Assembly: GCA_040371205.1 (NCBI GenBank)
Contig: AP031382.1
Coordinates: 124,001 to 188,000 of the forward strand
Direction of reading: 5' to 3'
DNA from: Rhodanobacter sp.
GTDB taxonomy: Bacteria > Pseudomonadota > Gammaproteobacteria > Xanthomonadales > Rhodanobacteraceae
DNA: 64,000 nucleotides
Below are positions 21,440 through 31,757 of the stretch, one piece after another. Each line of letters opens with the position of its first letter. Positions within the stretch are counted from its first letter, which is position 1. Made by a program: the position numbers and the translations under genes. The notes under the pieces are model-generated. The model saw only the letters and a program-made list of their open reading frames with translations, ran no database searches and was not told the DNA's origin.

Positions 21440-23622
21440 GGAGTGCCTTCCGTGGACAGGGGGACGATGCGCAGCGCGCCGATGGTGGCGTCGTTCAACG
21501 GGCCGCCGTCGCCGCCCGCGCCGCCGGTGTAGTGCGCGTTGTGCGCGAGGTAGCTCATGTTGAAACCGTCATCGAGCGCGAAGCGGCAATGCGCGCCGGC
21601 GTCGGCGGTGAAGCGCGCGGTGGTCGACAGTTCTTCGCCCGTGCTGTGCGGCATCACCATCGGCACGCGCTGCTCGGGGCTGCCGTCGCAGCGGATCGCC
21701 AGCATCTTCACCGCGGCGGTGATGCCGGTACTGATCGGGCCGTGGTCGTTGCGGTAGTCCAGCGCCACCTGGTACATGCCGCCGGCCGGCGCGACCCACG
21801 CGCGCGGCCATGCGCCGTCCACGCTGGCGAACGGGCCTTCGCACCGCGCCGGGCTCTGCAGCGATTCCAGTCCGCCGGCGCCGGTCTGCGTGAGGCTGAA
21901 GCATTGCAAGGCGTGCGTGGCCGGTACCGCGAGCAGGCTCTCGATGGCGCCCACGCGCCGGCCGTTGAGGTAGAGTACGCCGGGCGCTGCGCTGCGCACC
22001 TGCCAGTCCGCGCCGTTGCGCGTCACCTGCGGCGCGGCGGGCGCGGATGGCGCGAACGGCGGCACCGTGCTGCGCAGGCCGAGCTCGGGCACCTTGATCG
22101 CCATCAGCTGCACCACGCTCTCGTCGCCGCGCTGCGTGACGCTGTTCGCGATCAGCAGGTTGCCGCCCAACTTTTTCGGCAGCTTCAGGGTGATGCGCTT
22201 GCCGGGCAGTTGCAGGCTGATCGACTCCCGCTTGCCGAACAGCATCGGCACCATCGACACCGGCAGCTTGGGATGGATGCTGCCGTCGCTTTCGAGGCCG
22301 AACACGCCCTCGCTCACCATCGCGAGGTAGGCGGCCACCGACCACAGCTGGCGCGGCGAATCCACCACCGGTCCGCTGAGCTTGCCGTCGTCCACGTGCG
22401 GGGCTTCGGTGGTTAGCTCGTAGTTCTCCATGTTGGAGCCGGCCAGCGCGGCGCCGCGCATCACCGAGACGATCTCGAACGCGATGTGCGCGGGGTCGTT
22501 GAGCCGGCGCGCGGCGCGCATCGCGTAGGCGCTGACGAACGGCCAGATCGCGCGGTTGTGGTAGATCGGCTGGTCGGTGCGCTCGGGCCAGATCACCGGA
22601 CTGCCGGCCGGCCATACGGGGTAGTTCGCCAGCGCCTGTCGCGCGCGGTCGCCATCGGCCACGCCGCTGTCGATGGCCAGCGCGATGCCGAGCAGGTCGT
22701 AAGTGTCGTAGGGGGCGCCGTCGCCGCCGATGTAGCTCATGTACATGCCGCGGTCGTCGCGCCAGAAGTGCGCGTTGATCGCGGCCTTCAGCGCATCGGC
22801 CTGCGCCTGGTAGCCGGCGGCGCGCGCGTCGTGGCGTTCGCCGGCGAGGCGCGCGGCCAGCAGCAGCGCCTGGTAGTGCAGCACGTTGGTGGACAGCGAG
22901 AACGACTGCGCGATCGGCACCACGTCGTCCGCCATCCACGCGGGGTAGGTCTGCTCGCGCCAGTCGAGGAAGGAGGTCTCGCCGCGGTACAGGCCCATGT
23001 GCGCGTCGAACACGTATTCGCGGTCCTGCGCCAGCGTGTCGGTGAGCGCCTGCCAGGTGTCGTCGGCGAACGCGGCGTTGCCGAGCAGGTGGCGCGCGCC
23101 GAGGAACCACGCCACGCGGTCCGTGCTCACCGGCCAGCTGCCGCCGGAGCCGGTGTCCTGCATCACGAACGGGCCTTTCGGCGCGCCGGGCACGCGCGTG
23201 TCGGAAAGCTTGAACAGCAGGCCGTTGCGCGAGCGCGCGGCGTCGTAGCGCCACAGCCCGAGGTCGATCGAGAACGACAGGTCGCGCGTCCACACGTAGG
23301 GCCACTTCTCGCCGGTGGCGAAGCAGTCGCAGGGGATCGGCTGGTTGTGGTCGTAGGCGCCGTCGCGGATCGCGTGCACGGAGTCCTGCCGCAGGTCGTC
23401 CTGCGCCATCGCGTACAGGCCGTCGAACAGCGGGCTGGCGGTCTCCACGGCATACGGCGGCACCGGGATCGCGCGCTTGTCGTGCGTCGTCTGCAACAGG
23501 AAGCCGCCGCCGGGCTGAATCTGCATGCTGGCGTTCTGGCCGCGCCACTGCAGGCTGTCGTGCCACAGCGGACCGTGTGCGCCGGCGGTCAAGGCCAGCA
23601 TCAGGCTGCCGAAGATGCTCAT
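21436..23622 (-). CDS. Six-hairpin (alpha/alpha)6 glycosidase, glucoamylase/debranching-like
   Basis: 728 residues as read from the ATG at 23622. The central 450 residues have the (alpha/alpha)6-toroid character of trehalase/glucoamylase/GH63-type enzymes: KWPYVWTRDLSFSIDLGLW, GSGGSWPVSTDRVAWFLGA, SFLDWREQTYPAWM and VIWPERTDQPIYHNRAIWPF are active-site-like stretches rich in Trp, Arg, Asp and Glu. A beta-rich domain of about 200 residues follows. The role fits removal of glucose from periplasmic maltodextrins. The N-terminus (MSIFGSLMLALTAGAHG) looks like a signal core but has no positive residues. A coupled 27-codon frame directly upstream does carry them (see finding), so the true start may be 23702 with a frameshift. 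Exact GH family is not claimed. Confidence 0.8.
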   Translation of the reverse strand: MSIFGSLMLALTAGAHGPLWHDSLQWRGQNASMQIQPGGGFLLQTTHDKRAIPVPPYAVETASPLFDGLYAMAQDDLRQDSVHAIRDGAYDHNQPIPCDCFATGEKWPYVWTRDLSFSIDLGLWRYDAARSRNGLLFKLSDTRVPGAPKGPFVMQDTGSGGSWPVSTDRVAWFLGARHLLGNAAFADDTWQALTDTLAQDREYVFDAHMGLYRGETSFLDWREQTYPAWMADDVVPIAQSFSLSTNVLHYQALLLAARLAGERHDARAAGYQAQADALKAAINAHFWRDDRGMYMSYIGGDGAPYDTYDLLGIALAIDSGVADGDRARQALANYPVWPAGSPVIWPERTDQPIYHNRAIWPFVSAYAMRAARRLNDPAHIAFEIVSVMRGAALAGSNMENYELTTEAPHVDDGKLSGPVVDSPRQLWSVAAYLAMVSEGVFGLESDGSIHPKLPVSMVPMLFGKRESISLQLPGKRITLKLPKKLGGNLLIANSVTQRGDESVVQLMAIKVPELGLRSTVPPFAPSAPAAPQVTRNGADWQVRSAAPGVLYLNGRRVGAIESLLAVPATHALQCFSLTQTGAGGLESLQSPARCEGPFASVDGAWPRAWVAPAGGMYQVALDYRNDHGPISTGITAAVKMLAIRCDGSPEQRVPMVMPHSTGEELSTTARFTADAGAHCRFALDDGFNMSYLAHNAHYTGGAGGDGGPLNDATIGALRIVPLSTEGTP

Positions 23623-23702
23623 GCGGCGGTTCCCCGTCGATCGGCGCGCGATGCGGCGTGTCGGGTATGGCGCACGGCGGCGTGCGCGGCGGTGTTGTTC
23701 AT
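23619..23702 (-). CDS. 27-codon leader frame overlapping the six-hairpin glycosidase
   Basis: Begins with an ATG at 23702 behind a strong GAGGA at 7-nt spacing and encodes MNNTAAHAAVRHTRHAASRA plus seven residues ending RRGTAA. Its TGA overlaps the glycosidase ATG (ATGA). The product is rich in Arg, His and Ala and would make a good positively charged n-region for the glycosidase signal peptide if the two frames were joined. It is either a true leader peptide with coupled translation or the 5' end of the glycosidase gene displaced by a 1-nt frameshift. Confidence 0.45.
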   Translation of the reverse strand: MNNTAAHAAVRHTRHAASRADRRGTAA

Positions 23703-23779
23703 GTCGTTTTCCTCGGTGCGGCAGGCAGCCTCGTCATGCGCTTGCCCGCCACCTGTGCATCGGCGGCCCCCCGTGGCCG

Positions 23780-23811
23780 AACCTGCCGCATGGCTGGCCA
23801 TGCGGCAGGTT
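23780..23811 (-). terminator. Long hairpin between two glycosidase genes
   Basis: A perfect 14-bp stem (AACCTGCCGCATGG with its complement) has a CTGG loop and GC-rich flanks that extend the pairing further. It lies 95 bp after the stop of the GH13 gene at 23906 and 78 bp before the leader frame. There is no clear T tract. It probably reduces, but does not abolish, read-through into the downstream genes. Confidence 0.6.
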
Positions 23812-23905
23812 CGGGGGCCAGTGTACGCAGATGCGTCGGTGCGTGTGTCAGGAACCCTTCCGCCACGGGACGGAAGGGCGCTCGTTCACCGGATGCGTCG
23901 GCGGC

Positions 23906-26086
<2,181 letters not shown>

Positions 26087-28450
26087 TCAGTGCGTGGTGC
26101 TTGCGTGCAGCGTCACATCGCGCGCCGCGCCGGCGTCGAGCTTGAGCACGGTGTACGTGCCGTAGCGGTCGCTGCCGGTGCTCCAGCCTTCGCCGCCGGC
26201 GGCTTCGAGCGCGGCGGGCGTGGCGTAGTGCCGCGACGAGCCGTCCACCGCGGCGGCGGCGATGCCATGCACGCGCACCAGGTAGTCGCGCAGCGCAGGG
26301 CGGTAGCTGCCCTCGGCGGTGGTCGTGCGGAAGCTCACCGTGTCGCCCGTGCGCCGCGTGGCGAGGCGTTGCTGGAAATACGCGCCGTGCGCGTAGTCGT
26401 AGCTCTCGCCGTCGTCGTCGTAATAGTCGAAGTGGGTGGCTTCGGCGGACGGGAACACGTCCACGCTCACCGTTGTCACCGGGTGCTCGCCGGTCCAGTC
26501 CATCACCGGCTGGGTGGGGATGATCGCGCCGGCGCGGATGAACAGCGGGATGTCATCCCACTTCTTGGCGTCGGTGGCGACGGTGATGGTCTGGCCGCCG
26601 GCGTAGACCTTGCCGCTGGTCCACTCCGTCCACGTGCCGGCGGGCAGGTAGATCTGCTTGCTGGTCTGTCCTTGCTGCACCACCGGCGACACCAGCAGCC
26701 AGTCGCCGAACAGCCAGGCGTTTACGTCGTTGCGCAGTTTGGCGTCGTCCGGCCACACGAAGTTCAGCGGCTGCACCAGGCCCACGCCCTGCGCGCTCGC
26801 GCGGTGCTGGTAGGCGTAGATGTAGGGCAGCAGGCGGTAGCGCAGGCGGATCGCCCGGGTCGCCGCCGCTTCGGCCACCGGGCCGTAGCGCCACGGCTGG
26901 CGCTTCTCGTTGTGTTCGCCGTGCACGCGGAAGATCGGCACGAACGCGCCGAACTCGATCCAGCGCGCGTAGTTCTCGTCCGAGGGATGGCCGTGGAAGC
27001 CGCCGCCGTCCATGCCCCACTGCGTCTCGCCCACGTCGATGGCGCTGAGCATGCGCTCGCGCTGGCCGGCCATGCTGGCCCAGCCGGTGGAAATGTCGCC
27101 CGACCACAGGCCGTAGGCGTAGCGCTGCGCGCCCAGCCAGAAGTCGCGGTTGATCGACCACACGCGCAGCTTCGAGTACGCGCGCTGGCCGTCGTAGATC
27201 GCGCGCTGCATGTTGAGGAACTGGGTGTTGCTCTGGGTGGTGTCGGCCTCGTCGTTCCACCAGCCCACGATGCCGGTGTCGAAGCTGTGCTTCAGCGCGG
27301 CGTTGAAGAACCAGGCGCGCGTGGCCGGCTTGTCGAAGTCGAGGTCCTTCACCGGCAGGTGCGAGAAGTAGTCGGGGCTGGCCTTCTCGCCGGGCAGCCA
27401 CAGGTCGTGCGCGGTGGCGTAGCGGCCTTCCACGGTGTCCACGTGCACGCGCGGCTTCATGATGCCGGTCATGCGCACGCCGAGCTTGTCCATGTCGGCT
27501 TTCAGCTTGCCGGTGGGGCCGTCGGGGAACTTCACCGGGTTCCAGCTGAACTCGCCCCAGTCCTTGCCCCAGTCTTTCCAGTCGAAGTCGAACGTAAAGG
27601 CGTCCAGCGGGATGTGCTTGGCGCGGTAGGTGGCGACGATGTCGCGGAACTCCTTCTCGTCGATGCCCCATTGGCTGTTGATGAAGCCGTTGGCCCACTT
27701 CGGGAAAAGCTCCGCGTGGCCGCTGAGGTCGGCCAGTTCGCCGAACAGCTCGGCGGGCGTGCCGGCGAGGATGTAGTAGTCGGCGTCGGGGCGCGCGAAC
27801 TGGTCGACGGCGATGCGGCCCTGCGCGAGGTCGAAGTCCGCGCCGTCGCAATCCACCAGCACGCCGTAGCCGGCGGTGCTCCACACGAAGGGCGCGCCGG
27901 GGTGGCCCTGTTCGCCGGCTTTCGCTACCTGCTTGCCGGTGCGCAGCATGCCCGCGCTGGTGTCCTTCTCGAAGGCGTCGAAGCCGCCGATGCCGTACAG
28001 CGCGTCGCCGGCGGCATGCTCGAGCACGATGCGGCCCTGCGCGAGCGCGGCGAGGTCGGCCTGTTGCAGCAGCGGATGGCCTTGCGCGTCGCTCACGTCG
28101 AGTTTGCCGCTGCGCTTGTCGAAGGTGGCGACGAGGCGATCCGAGCGCAGCGTCACCGTGTCGCCCTGCTGCTGCACCTGCGGCTGGAAGGCCGCCGCAC
28201 CGGCCGGGTGCGGGTCCATCACCAGGCTGGCCGGCGTGGCGCCGCTCTTCGGCAGGTAATGCACGTGCAGCACGCCGGGCGCGACCAACTGCAGGGTGAC
28301 GTCGCCGTCGCCCAGCGCGAACTGCACGCTGCCGCTGCCGGCGTTGTGCAACTGCGCCGTCGTGGCGTCGGGCGCGGCGAACGCCGCGGGAACGAGGCCC
28401 AGGCCAAGCAGCACGGTGAGTGCGAGCGTGTGCAGTTTCGGTGTCGTCAT
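26087..28450 (-). CDS. Secreted GH31 alpha-glucosidase-like enzyme
   Basis: 787 residues. The signal peptide is about residues 1-25 (MTTPKLHTLALTVLLGLGLV, ending AFA). The N-terminal beta-sandwich leads into a GH31 barrel. The nucleophile motif reads GWWNDEAD (Asp400) and the acid/base motif LWSGDIST (Asp452). Other GH31 marks are FPKWANGFINSQWG, FTFDFDWKDWG and the C-terminal FDYYDDDGESYDY. GH31 members in such loci release glucose from, or transfer glucosyl units between, alpha-glucans; the linkage preference cannot be read from sequence. The ATG at 28450 has TGGAG at 8-nt spacing. It lies between two GH13 genes, 53 bp after the upstream one. Confidence 0.9.
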   Translation of the reverse strand: MTTPKLHTLALTVLLGLGLVPAAFAAPDATTAQLHNAGSGSVQFALGDGDVTLQLVAPGVLHVHYLPKSGATPASLVMDPHPAGAAAFQPQVQQQGDTVTLRSDRLVATFDKRSGKLDVSDAQGHPLLQQADLAALAQGRIVLEHAAGDALYGIGGFDAFEKDTSAGMLRTGKQVAKAGEQGHPGAPFVWSTAGYGVLVDCDGADFDLAQGRIAVDQFARPDADYYILAGTPAELFGELADLSGHAELFPKWANGFINSQWGIDEKEFRDIVATYRAKHIPLDAFTFDFDWKDWGKDWGEFSWNPVKFPDGPTGKLKADMDKLGVRMTGIMKPRVHVDTVEGRYATAHDLWLPGEKASPDYFSHLPVKDLDFDKPATRAWFFNAALKHSFDTGIVGWWNDEADTTQSNTQFLNMQRAIYDGQRAYSKLRVWSINRDFWLGAQRYAYGLWSGDISTGWASMAGQRERMLSAIDVGETQWGMDGGGFHGHPSDENYARWIEFGAFVPIFRVHGEHNEKRQPWRYGPVAEAAATRAIRLRYRLLPYIYAYQHRASAQGVGLVQPLNFVWPDDAKLRNDVNAWLFGDWLLVSPVVQQGQTSKQIYLPAGTWTEWTSGKVYAGGQTITVATDAKKWDDIPLFIRAGAIIPTQPVMDWTGEHPVTTVSVDVFPSAEATHFDYYDDDGESYDYAHGAYFQQRLATRRTGDTVSFRTTTAEGSYRPALRDYLVRVHGIAAAAVDGSSRHYATPAALEAAGGEGWSTGSDRYGTYTVLKLDAGAARDVTLHASTTH

Positions 28451-28503
28451 CGGATGGCTCCAGGGGATGGGAGTAGCGATTGCGGGATCGCTGCCAAGTC
28501 TCG

Positions 28504-30060
28504 TCAGCGCAGGATCGCGCTGCCGTAGGCGGGCAGCTGCACGCGGCCGTCGGCCACGGCGGTGGCGGGGAGGCTGTGCTTGAGCAGGGTGTGGAAGCGC
28601 TGCGCCGGCAGCGTCACTGCCTGCGGCTGGCCGGAGAGGTTGTGCAGCACCAGCACGTCGCCGTGCGCGTCGTCCAGCTCCCACGCGGCCACCTGCAGGT
28701 TGCCGTCGCGCCAGTCGCGCAGCGTGCCGTCGCGCAGGGCGGGCACGTCGCGGCGCCACTGGATCAGCATGCGGTACCAGTTGAGCAGCGAATGCGGGTC
28801 GGCCTGCTCGGCCTCAACCGACACCGCGGCGCCGTCGCCCGCGCTCCAGCCTTCCCAGGTCGTCTCGCCCGCGCCCTTGCCGGCGCGGTACCAGCGCATC
28901 GGTTCGCGCAGGTGCGGGTCGGGCTTCTCGCCGCGCATGCCGAGTTCCTCGCCGTAGTAGACGAAGGGATGGCCGGGCAGGGTGAGCAGCATCGCGGCGG
29001 CGGTGCGCATGTGCTTGGGGTTGCCGGCGAGCTGGCTCATCACGCGCTCCTGGTCGTGGTTCGACAGGAACGGCGCGTCGTCGAAGCGGCCGTGCGCGGC
29101 GGCGCGGTAGGCGTCGTACTGGCGCTGCAGCGTGGCGCCGATGTCGCGGTCGCGTTCCTGCTGCGCGCTGTCGATCAGGCGGGTGGCGAGCGGGAAGTTG
29201 AACACCGCGTCCAGCGAGGCCATCCACGGCGGCAGGTCGTCGGGGTTCTGCCGCGCCACTTCGCCGACCAGCCAGGCGCGCGGGTTGGCGGCGTCGATGC
29301 CCTGGTGGAACTCGCGCCACCACGCGAGGTTCTTCCGCAGCGCGACCGGGCTGTCCACGTCGGTTTCGCTGTTGTCGTAGATGTGTTGCGCGGCGTCGAG
29401 GCGGAAGCCGTCCACGCCCTTGTTCAGCCAGAAGCGGCCCACCTTGATCATCTCGGCGCGCACGGCGGGAGTATCGTAGTCGAGGTCGGGCATCTCGGCG
29501 GTGAACACGCCGAGGTAGTCGCCGCCGCGCGGCGATGCGTGCCAGAGCGGGCCGCCTGTCGCGCTGATCTGCTTGAGGTCGGTGGCCGGCGTGGCCCAGG
29601 TGTACCAGTCGCGGTACGGACTGTGCGGGTCCTGCGCGGCCTTGAACCACGGCGACTGGTCGCTGGTGTGGTTGATCACCAAGTCCATCACCACCTTGAT
29701 GCCGCGCCGGTGCGCCTCGCGCACCAGCCGTTCGAAGTCGGCCATCGTGCCGTACTGCGGGTTGATCGCCTCGTAGTCGGTGATGTCGTAGCCGTGGTAG
29801 CTGGGCGAGGAGTTGATCGGCATCAGCCAGATGCCGTCCACGCCCAGCGACTTCAGGTAGTCGAGCTTGGCGGTGACGCCGTCGAGGTCGCCCACGCCGT
29901 CGCCGTTGGTGTCGTACCAGCTGCGCACGAAGATTTCGTAGTAGGTGTCGGAAGGGGCCTGAGCGGCGGCAGCGGGGGCGCCGATGGCCGACGGAGTGCG
30001 GAGTCCGGCGGCGGCAAGCAACGAGGCGAACAGGGCGGTGGCGAAGCGGCGTCGGATCAT
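28504..30060 (-). CDS. Secreted GH13 alpha-amylase
   Basis: 518 residues. A Sec signal (MIRRRFATALFASLLAAAGL) is followed directly by the barrel (YYEIFVRSWYDTNGDGVGDL). Conserved regions: MDLVINHTSD (I), GFRLDAAQ (II, nucleophile Asp222), LVGEVARQ (III, acid/base Glu267) and FLSNHDQERV (IV). The C-terminal beta domain ends at LPAYGSAILR. The NGDGVGDL loop is a probable calcium site. The expected role is periplasmic or extracellular hydrolysis of maltodextrin or starch to short oligosaccharides. The ATG at 30060 has AGGA at 7-nt spacing. It lies only 40 bp after the halogenase gene, so they share a transcript. Confidence 0.92.
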   Translation of the reverse strand: MIRRRFATALFASLLAAAGLRTPSAIGAPAAAAQAPSDTYYEIFVRSWYDTNGDGVGDLDGVTAKLDYLKSLGVDGIWLMPINSSPSYHGYDITDYEAINPQYGTMADFERLVREAHRRGIKVVMDLVINHTSDQSPWFKAAQDPHSPYRDWYTWATPATDLKQISATGGPLWHASPRGGDYLGVFTAEMPDLDYDTPAVRAEMIKVGRFWLNKGVDGFRLDAAQHIYDNSETDVDSPVALRKNLAWWREFHQGIDAANPRAWLVGEVARQNPDDLPPWMASLDAVFNFPLATRLIDSAQQERDRDIGATLQRQYDAYRAAAHGRFDDAPFLSNHDQERVMSQLAGNPKHMRTAAAMLLTLPGHPFVYYGEELGMRGEKPDPHLREPMRWYRAGKGAGETTWEGWSAGDGAAVSVEAEQADPHSLLNWYRMLIQWRRDVPALRDGTLRDWRDGNLQVAAWELDDAHGDVLVLHNLSGQPQAVTLPAQRFHTLLKHSLPATAVADGRVQLPAYGSAILR

Positions 30061-30100
30061 GGGAAATCCTGCTGGATGGTGGCACGGCAGACGGGCGGGT

Positions 30101-31627
30101 TCATGCGTTCGCCGCGTCGGGCTGCCTGGCGCCGAAGTGCCGGGCGATGTAGTCGGCATGCGTGGGCATGGTGGCCGTGGCGCGCTGGACGATGGTGCGG
30201 ATGTTGCCGAGGAACTCGTCGAGCTGGGCCTGCGGCAGTGCGTCGGCGAGCGGGTGGTAGCGCAGCGGAAGCACGCGCTGGCCGATGAGTACCTGCAGCC
30301 AGCCCATCTCGGTGAACAGCTCCTCGCCTTCGCGGAAAATGTGCGCCTGCTGGCGGAACAGCTCGATGCGGTGGGCCAGGCCGTCGGGCACCGTCATCGC
30401 GGCGCAGTCGCGCCAGAACGCGCCGTCGTCGCGCTGGTTGGCGTGGTAGTGCAGGATGATGAAGTCGCGCGTCTGCTCGTACTCGGCGCGGGTCTTGCGG
30501 TTGTACTCGGCGATCAGCGCCGGGTCGAACGAGGTGTCCGGGAACATCGTCAGCAAGCGCGCCACCGCCGACTGCATCAGGTGGATGCTGGTCGATTCCA
30601 GCGGTTCGATGAAGCCGCTGGCCAGGCCCATGGCGATGCAGTTGCGGTTCCAGATGTGTTTGCGGATGCCGGTGTGGAAGCGCAGCTGGCGCGGCTCGCC
30701 CAGCGCGCGTCCTTCCAGGTTGCGCAGCAGGATCGCGGCGGCCTCGTCGTCGCCGACATGACTGCTGCTGTACACGTGGCCGTTGCTGGCCAGGTGCTGC
30801 AGCGGGATGCGCCACTGCCAGCCGGCGCGCTGCGCGCTGGCCTGGGTGTACGGGCGGAGCGTGTCGCCGTGTTCGCTGGGCACCACCACCGCGCTGTCGC
30901 TGGGCAGCCAGTGCTTCCAGCTTTCGTAGCCGGTCTTCAGCGCGCCTTCGGTCAGCAGGCCGCGGAAACCGGAGCAGTCGAGGAACAGCTGGCCGGCGAC
31001 GACCTCGCCGCTGTCCAGCGTCACCGACTCGATGAAGCCGTCCTCGCCGCGCAGGGCGACGTCGACTACCTTGCCTTCGGTGCGCACCACGCCACGCTGC
31101 TCGGCATGCCGGCGCAGCAGCTGGCCGAAGCGGGCGGCGTCGAAATGGTAGGCGTAGCGGATACCGGTGAGCGGACTGTTGCCGACCGTGTCCATCCGCG
31201 CGAAGCGGTTGCCCTCAGCGGCGCCGGCGTTGATCGAATAGGCCCACAGGCCGGGCGCCGCCGGATTTTCGCGACGGCTGCGCAGCCAATAGTGCTGGAA
31301 GGGCAGCAGGCCCAGCGGCAGGCCGATGTCGCTGAAGGCGTGCAGGTAGCTGTCACCGAGCCGGCCCCAGTCGTTGAACTGCACGGCCAGTTTGATCGTG
31401 CCGCGGCATTCGCGCAGCAGCGCGTCCTCGTCGATGCCGAGGAAGCGGCCGACGTGGCGGATCTGCGGGATGGTCGCCTCGCCCACGCCGACGATGCCGA
31501 TCGCGTCCGATTCGATCAGGCGGATCGAGAGCTCGGGGCCGAACGCCTGGGCCAACAGCGCCGCCGCCATCCACCCGGCGGTGCCGCCGCCCACGATCAC
31601 CACGCTACGGATGCGGGAGTCGCTCAT
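30101..31627 (-). CDS. Flavin-dependent halogenase of the tryptophan-halogenase family
   Basis: 508 residues. The flavin-binding motif GGGTAG is at 13-18. The residues that define FADH2-dependent halogenases are present: Lys79 (RGTIKLAVQF), which forms the haloamine or guides HOCl; the WxWxIP motif at 270-275 (WQWRIP), which separates halogenases from monooxygenases; and Glu344 (EPLESTSIHL), where PrnA has its catalytic Glu346. GEATIP and HHYHANQRDD-type regions also fit. It would need a flavin reductase, none of which is in the window. Such genes recur beside TonB receptors in xanthomonads and Caulobacterales, and some prefer bromination of indoles. Its natural substrate in a maltodextrin locus is not known. 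Confidence 0.88.
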   Translation of the reverse strand: MSDSRIRSVVIVGGGTAGWMAAALLAQAFGPELSIRLIESDAIGIVGVGEATIPQIRHVGRFLGIDEDALLRECRGTIKLAVQFNDWGRLGDSYLHAFSDIGLPLGLLPFQHYWLRSRRENPAAPGLWAYSINAGAAEGNRFARMDTVGNSPLTGIRYAYHFDAARFGQLLRRHAEQRGVVRTEGKVVDVALRGEDGFIESVTLDSGEVVAGQLFLDCSGFRGLLTEGALKTGYESWKHWLPSDSAVVVPSEHGDTLRPYTQASAQRAGWQWRIPLQHLASNGHVYSSSHVGDDEAAAILLRNLEGRALGEPRQLRFHTGIRKHIWNRNCIAMGLASGFIEPLESTSIHLMQSAVARLLTMFPDTSFDPALIAEYNRKTRAEYEQTRDFIILHYHANQRDDGAFWRDCAAMTVPDGLAHRIELFRQQAHIFREGEELFTEMGWLQVLIGQRVLPLRYHPLADALPQAQLDEFLGNIRTIVQRATATMPTHADYIARHFGARQPDAANA

Positions 31628-31689
31628 CTCGTTGCCTCATGCCGTTGCAGTCATTGCCATCTTCCCCGGTCCGGCGTCCCTGCGGTGCG

Positions 31690-31723
31690 AAAAAAAGGCC
31701 CCGTTGGTTTCACGCAACGGGGC
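31690..31723 (-). terminator. Strong Rho-independent terminator after the TonB receptor gene
   Basis: On the minus strand a 9-bp stem (GCCCCGTTG with its complement) and an 8-nt loop are followed by a run of seven T. It lies 34 bp after the receptor stop and 63 bp before the halogenase start. It should make the receptor mRNA much more abundant than the downstream enzyme mRNAs. Confidence 0.9.
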
Positions 31724-31757
31724 ACCGGGGGGAGTCGCACAAAACGCGTTGCAGCGC

